DNA of 64,000 bases, taken from Anastatus disparis. Lineage: Eukaryota; Arthropoda; Insecta; Hymenoptera; Eupelmidae. Positions 59,212-64,000 of the stretch are shown piece by piece. Below the pieces are notes generated by a model. It was not told the DNA's origin and did no database searches. It worked only from the letters and a program-made list of their open reading frames with translations. Every line of letters starts with the position of its first letter. Position 1 is the stretch's first letter. A program made the translations under genes and the position numbers. The stretch covers positions 11,781,501 to 11,845,500 of the forward strand of contig JAFFSR010000244.1 in the NCBI GenBank assembly GCA_017163975.1, in the 5' to 3' direction.

Positions 59212-60254
59212 TGTAACCTCACGTATTAACGCGATAAAATACTAAATATTAAGTATTTAAATGCATGTTAATTTGAGAGAGAATAAGAATAAAAAAAGAA
59301 TAAAATAAAATGAATTTAAAATGGTAATGATTCTCTCTCAAATTTTGATGCTTGTATTAAAAGCGAAAAGAATGAAACGATATTATGTCTCTTTCTATCT
59401 TGAGCGTCGGCGCGGTGTAATAATTATATATTATACCGACGCGCAGGATAGAAATTAATGTAAGAACATATAAGCGCACCTGTATTATAATACAGATAAG
59501 TAATGCAGATCTCTCCCCTCTTTAGGCAGTATATAGGATTCGAGGAGGAGAGACTCCGAGTGCAAGATGTTAGATGGAAAAGGTGGTCTCGCGCAGAGCG
59601 AGATCTAAAATTAGCGCAAGTTTCCCCCAACAATGCCAATCAAGCAAAGAGGAGGAAGATAGCGGCGACGGCGGCTCAAGCGGGAGCAATGTAGTCGTCG
59701 TCGAAAATCTTGTACGGCACTCTTTGGCCAGCCTTCACTAAATAAAGTATATTTTAACTTTAATTCTCGTTATTGGTTTTGATTATTTTCGATTATTCTG
59801 CAGGTCCGCGAAGAGCTGGATAACCACCAGCTCTGTACCGGTAGCAGCTATAACGGAATAAATCCTCAGTTAAAATCAAAGTTTCATTGTAATAAATCCA
59901 ATTAGTCATACTTTTATTTCAATTTCTTTTGGTGTACGTGTAATGTGTTTCTATATAAATCATTTTCCTATTGAAGTTGATTGTGTTTAACTTATAATTA
60001 ATTAAATTGATTTAAAGTTTATCTACGTGAAGTAAATGAAAGACTCATTATAAGACTATAAGTCTTGGAGTTTCTGGCTTATAAGAGGCCAATAGTATAA
60101 TTAACAAAAAAGCAAAGAGACCCCGGACTAGATGTAGCATGGCGCTACACTAAGAACGGGTCTAGCTTAAAATTCACCTTTTTCCTTTATCCTTTTCCTC
60201 GTACATGAGCACTTTGTGCTATCATTTTCAGATTCAGGATATAGAGAGGTTACA
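59212..60254 (+). repeat. 5' LTR of E5
   Basis: Starts TGTAACCT and ends AGGTTACA, an inverted terminal octamer. A GC-rich hairpin (GCGTCGG at 59404-59410 paired with CCGACGC at 59436-59442) surrounds an AT-rich inner stem. CTAAATAAAG near 59739 is the polyadenylation-type signal. Confidence 0.75.
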
Positions 60255-60257
60255 ATT

Positions 60258-60275
60258 TGGCGCCCAACGTGGGGC
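60258..60275 (+). promoter_or_regulatory. Primer-binding site of E5
   Basis: TGGCGCCCAACGTGGGGC lies three bases after the LTR end. This is a common PBS form of insect gypsy-type elements, as far as I recall. Confidence 0.7.
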
Positions 60276-60522
60276 CCGAACAACTCACGCGTGAGTTGGA
60301 GATTTCATGCAATAAAAATTTTTTTTTTTGTCAAGCCAACTTGTAAGAGCGGTACGAAATGGCGGGCATATAGGAATACGTGTATAAAAATGCCGTATAA
60401 TTCTTTTTCAAATAAAAATTAGCATTTAGGTTAGATTTAGATTAAATTTAATATTATTAACAAATTAGGTTTAAGAAATTGTTGTTTTTCTTTAAAAAAA
60501 AAAAAAATAATAAAATCAAGTA

Positions 60523-60981
60523 ATGGTTAAAATAAAGGTTTGCGATTTTATAAGAAAGTCGCTAGAAAGACAGAATAACTATGATGAAAAATGCTACATA
60601 TTAAGAAAGAAAGTAGAAAATTCATTATTGTATAATGTTAAAAATAACCAAAAAAAAGAATATATGGTGATAGAAAAAAAAGAACTAGAAAATATTTTAA
60701 AAAAGGTTAAAAGCCAAATTGATGAACAAAATAAACAGATACAATTTATGAGAATTAAAATAGAGAAATTTGAAAATAATTTAGATTACGTAATAATAGA
60801 TACAAACAAAGGAAAAGAAAATGAAAAAAAAATAATAAATTGTTTAAAAGAATTGAAATATAGGTTCAATCATAATATGCCACTCATGGTAGAGCATATC
60901 CATGAGTTGGAAGAAGAAATAAACTTCCTATATGAAAAAAAAAATAAAGTAATCAAATATAAATTAGAAAAAACAATATAA
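60523..60981 (+). CDS. E5 accessory ORF1, 152-residue charged coiled-coil protein
   Basis: Intact frame, homologous to the E4 ORF1 in order and position: MVKI start, KKEYMVIE, then YRFNHNMPLMVEHIHELEEEI. It is Lys/Glu/Asn-rich and helical throughout. Its frame is intact while the gag of the same element has several stops. Confidence 0.7.
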   Translation: MVKIKVCDFIRKSLERQNNYDEKCYILRKKVENSLLYNVKNNQKKEYMVIEKKELENILKKVKSQIDEQNKQIQFMRIKIEKFENNLDYVIIDTNKGKENEKKIINCLKELKYRFNHNMPLMVEHIHELEEEINFLYEKKNKVIKYKLEKTI

Positions 60982-61954
60982 AATGCAAAAAAAATATTAA
61001 AAATTAAAAGAAAAAAAAAGAAAGAAAGAAAGGCTTAAATAAAGCATAAAGAATTTTAAAAAAGCAATGAAATAGGCTTAGAAATAATTAAAATTTAAAG
61101 AAATATAATTTTGAAATATTATTTCCATTACGTGTTAAAATTTTCACGACATAAAAGTCGACAAATTCCGAGCCAATTTCAATGTTTGTATATCAAAACA
61201 ATGTAAGGTGGTAAGATTAAAAGCACAAGGTAAACAAAGGACAAATAGCCATACTATGTTAAGTTGATTTGAAGCATTAGATTGATATAAAATTTTGATA
61301 TAACATTTAAAATAAAATTTAAATATATGAAAATGAACAGTGGTGCACAACCTGAAATTTTGTAGCGAATATAAGGGTTCTCAACTTGAGGCAATAAAAC
61401 TTTCGTATGAGTTTTCAATTTTTAAGTTATAATAAATGGTAATCTTAATTATGAAAGCAAATTAAATTATTAATTAATTGCTTAAGTTGTATGATTTTTA
61501 ATCGCGTTAATATGGGTTGTGTGGCAATGACTCGTGTCATATTTTGAAATAACAATTAGAAAAGCCAAATCAATTTAAAATAGTACAATGAAAAGTATGA
61601 GCATATTATAGGATTCCCGTATAAGTGAAAAAGAATTATACAGTAGCATTTTACAATAGGTACAGATAATTTAAAGTATAATAAACATGAAAGCGTAATA
61701 CTTGATTGTAAAATATCTTGCGTAAATTATTTAAATTATTATAAATCGTGTAAGCGTTGTACAAATTGAATTAATTTATTTATTAATTTGATTAAAAAAT
61801 ATATTTGGAAGAATTATTTAATTTAAATAAATAAACGAAATACTATATATAATTATAGATTTTTTGAATACTAAATCAGTTAATTCAATTTCTTAATCCA
61901 ATAAATAAAGCGTAATATTTTTATTTGCGTGCGTTAAATACATCAAGATTCAAG
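60982..61954 (+). other. E5 spacer between ORF1 and gag
   Basis: AT-rich, A-rich at the start, with no supported ORF. Position and length correspond to the E4 spacer. Confidence 0.5.
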
Positions 61955-63288
61955 ATGCCGAACAAAAGAAGAAGATCGGATATTATCATGAAAGAAATCG
62001 AAGAAACTACGGAAACAGAAGAGACACAACAGCTAATACCAATGAAATTAAGAGAATGGATGCAAACCGTAACAGATGAATTAAAAACCCTATCTGATCA
62101 AAATAATACTTTGGAAAACTCATTAAATAATTCTGGAGATTAGGACAGATTAATGCAGATAGATTTAAGCAAAGATGAGATTAAAAATCTAACAATAAAG
62201 GATCAATTGGAAGTTCTTACAGATGCTTTTAAAAAATTACGAAACGAAAAAAATAATCTCAGCAACTCTTTTGAAAAATATAAAGAGGAATTGAAAATAG
62301 AAAACGATTAGCTTAGAGAGGAAAACAAAAAACTCAGGAAGGAAAATGAAAGACTGATAGAAGAAGTTCAGAATAATTTAACTCAAAAAATTAATGAAAC
62401 AACACAAGAACATGAAGAGAAAATAGATGAATTAAAGATCATAATAGATAGAAGGAACGTAAATGCACAGAGTAATGAGCCAAATCAAAGTAAAATCAAA
62501 ATACCTCTTCCGAAGTACGAAGGGTCTAGTACAGAAAGACCAATGAAATTTATTAATGAACTTGAAAACTATGTATCACTAAAAGGCCTAAATGATAGAG
62601 TCTTTACAACTTCTACAAGGCTTTAAAAATTTATTTATTGATCGGCATTGGAACAAGATGTACAACGTACGACTAGTAGAAAAGTAGAATTCGGTCAATT
62701 TTATGAAAACACGAAATTGAGCCGAGTAAATTATGCCCCTCAGATGTATGGTTTTGCCAAAGAACTTCAGTTAAATTACTCAGAAGAAGAATTAATAATA
62801 AAAATTAGTAAACATTTCGACAGAAATGTAAAACAGGCAGTTAAGTTTGCTCAAAAGAAAGATAAAAATACTTTGTTTGAAATTCTAACGGATTTAGATA
62901 ACGATGACAAATTACAACAAAAGAAAATACAAGTAAGGACATCATATCAACAAAATCAAAACAATAATTCAAATAATAGAGTTGACAACAACGAAAGAGG
63001 TAGATTTAATACAAACAATTATGAAAATTATAAACAAAATGAAAGTCAAAAACAAAGTGAAAACACAAATTATAATCAAAGGCAAAACTATACAAATAAA
63101 ACAACAGATGATTCACATTGGAATAAACCAGGACCAAGTTCACAAGAACAAAATCAAAAGAAACAGTTCTATTCACCAGCAATAAATGTAGCAGAATTAG
63201 CAAATAGAAATAATAAAGAGAGAACAAGATATGAAAAATTCAGACCACCAGTGGACAATAAAATAATAAAGAAAAGTCATGAAGAAAT
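61955..63288 (+). pseudogene. gag: E5 Gag, degraded
   Basis: Starts MPNKRRRSDIIM, parallel to E4. TAG codons at about 62142 (where E4 has Trp) and 62310 interrupt the coiled-coil part. Near 62600-62650 the capsid region has lost roughly 90 bases relative to E4, including the WW block, and the frame shifts. It then runs open through RKVEFGQFYEN and an Asn/Gln-rich tail to PVDNKIIKKS. E6 begins at 63289. Confidence 0.75.
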
Positions 63289-64000
63289 TGTAACCTTCCT
63301 CCCTATTTCCCGATTAATTTATTATTTATTTAGGTGGTTCTTTCCTTATAACGCGTTAAAGGATCGTTAAATAGCTAGCGCACCATGCCTAGCTATTGCG
63401 GACCCTGTATTTCCTTTTATAATTGTTAAAGTCGTTTATAGCTAGGACGCCTTGCCTAGCTATAGCTGACTTTTAATATATGCTTGTTAGTACTATTTAG
63501 GTTTGTTATGTGAAAAGCCCGTTATTATTAAGGACCAAATGCCTTAAAATTCGGGGCTTTACACAGGGTTAATAGGATGCGGGTTTATCTTGGAGGAGCT
63601 CTTTATTGATAATTTAATTAAATCAATTTACAATGCAAAAACTATTAATAATCTAATGCTTAATGAAGAAATACTTGCTTGTAGCAGGCGTCAGGCCATT
63701 CGCCACTTATGCTACGAGCAAGCGTGTCTTTACACCAAGAGAGCTGATCCAAGAGTGACGAGCTTCACGAGCTCCTCGTACTGCTTACATCAGCTCTCTT
63801 CGGTCTTTCTCCCACTCTTCTAACTTAGTAGAAGAGAGGGAGAGCCGCCGTGTACTCTCAGCGGTACTTACACATGCAAGTGCGTGTACGTACATACGCG
63901 CGCTTGCATGTTCAACCACTTTGGTCTTTTTGGGTGTTTGCGCGCGCATCTTCCAGTATCGTACGGTTTCAGGGCCGTACATACTCGGGCGCTCACAAAA
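63289..64000 (+). mobile_element. E6: start of another LTR element, cut by the window end
   Basis: Starts TGTAACCTTCC directly in the E5 gag, with an LTR-like beginning similar to the solo LTR at 56998. A short frame at 63590-63823 shows no motif. The 64000 edge truncates it. Confidence 0.5.
63370..63464 (+). other. Two TAGCTAG hairpins in E6
   Basis: Hairpin 1: 9-bp stem AATAGCTAG (63370-63378) with CTAGCTATT (63389-63397), 10-nt loop. Hairpin 2: TATAGCTAG (63437-63445) with CTAGCTATA (63456-63464), 10-nt loop. The terminal pair differs (A-T versus T-A) and pairing is kept. A third hairpin (TTAAGG...CCTTAA, near 63528-63547) follows. Confidence 0.55.

Larger units (their letters stand above)
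59212..63288 (+). mobile_element. E5: 5' part of an LTR retroelement (LTR, ORF1, decayed gag)
   Basis: LTR 59212-60254, PBS 60258, ORF1 60523-60981 and gag 61955-63288, cut by the start of E6. It lies inside the protease of E4 and has the same layout as E4. Pol and the 3' LTR are not in the window. Confidence 0.8.

Overview
The window is nuclear DNA of an arthropod, most likely an insect. The host part is very AT-rich. Its genes are cut by many short introns (about 51-90 bp) with consensus GT...AG borders, plus some kilobase-long ones. The right half is built from Ty3/gypsy-type LTR retroelements. I cannot name the species, and any order-level guess would be weak. No bacterial gene, CRISPR array or rRNA is visible, and I could not identify a tRNA gene by eye.

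Host gene region, 1-28.6 kb. It holds (1) a divergent RecQ-like helicase gene at 332-4183 with a GC-AG intron and no visible helicase motifs V/VI; (2) a minus-strand exon at 6721-7133 that looks homologous to the first coding exon of the large gene below; (3) an unrecognised multi-exon gene at 8712-10053 with a CxxC...CxxC pair; (4) a 14-exon gene at 15421-24527 whose predicted exons join in frame into 1412 codons. That gene has an unrecognised N-terminal region, a basic stretch, a long acidic Ser/Thr/Asn-rich middle carried on phase-1 exons, and a C-terminal PWWP/Tudor-like fold. Further, (5) at 26612-27752 there is a second, diverged copy of the last two exons of gene 4, with open frames and an identical final-exon length. 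Copies of a roughly 0.96-kb repeat lie between and inside these genes (about 2.5-3.1, 11.9-14.4, 16.7-17.0 and 25.6-26.6 kb).

Satellite region, 28.6-36.1 kb. About 6.7 head-to-tail monomers of roughly 1.12 kb share a core with the 0.96-kb repeat. The array ends abruptly inside a gypsy pol gene, and its last bases supply an in-frame ATG to that gene.

Retroelement region, 36.1-64 kb. E1 is an intact 813-codon RT/RNase H/integrase frame followed by a TATA-type promoter and a small ORF with a good predicted intron. Inside that intron lie three tandem 29-nt hairpins with compensatory base changes. E2 has an accessory coiled-coil ORF and a gag, each broken by one in-frame stop. E3 (43924-53792) is a full-length LTR element with matching target duplications, a MITE-like palindrome in gag and a foreign solo LTR in integrase. 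E4, E5 and E6 appear nested: E5 begins inside the protease region of E4, and E6 begins inside the gag of E5. Another solo LTR interrupts the E4 gag. E2, E4 and E5 share an extra small coiled-coil ORF upstream of gag. If the nesting is right, the missing pol halves of E6, E5 and E4 should follow in that order beyond base 64000.

The most unusual signals are the covarying triple hairpin (39484-39620), the fast-diverging duplicated PWWP-like gene family, and the accessory ORF1 shared by three retroelements.
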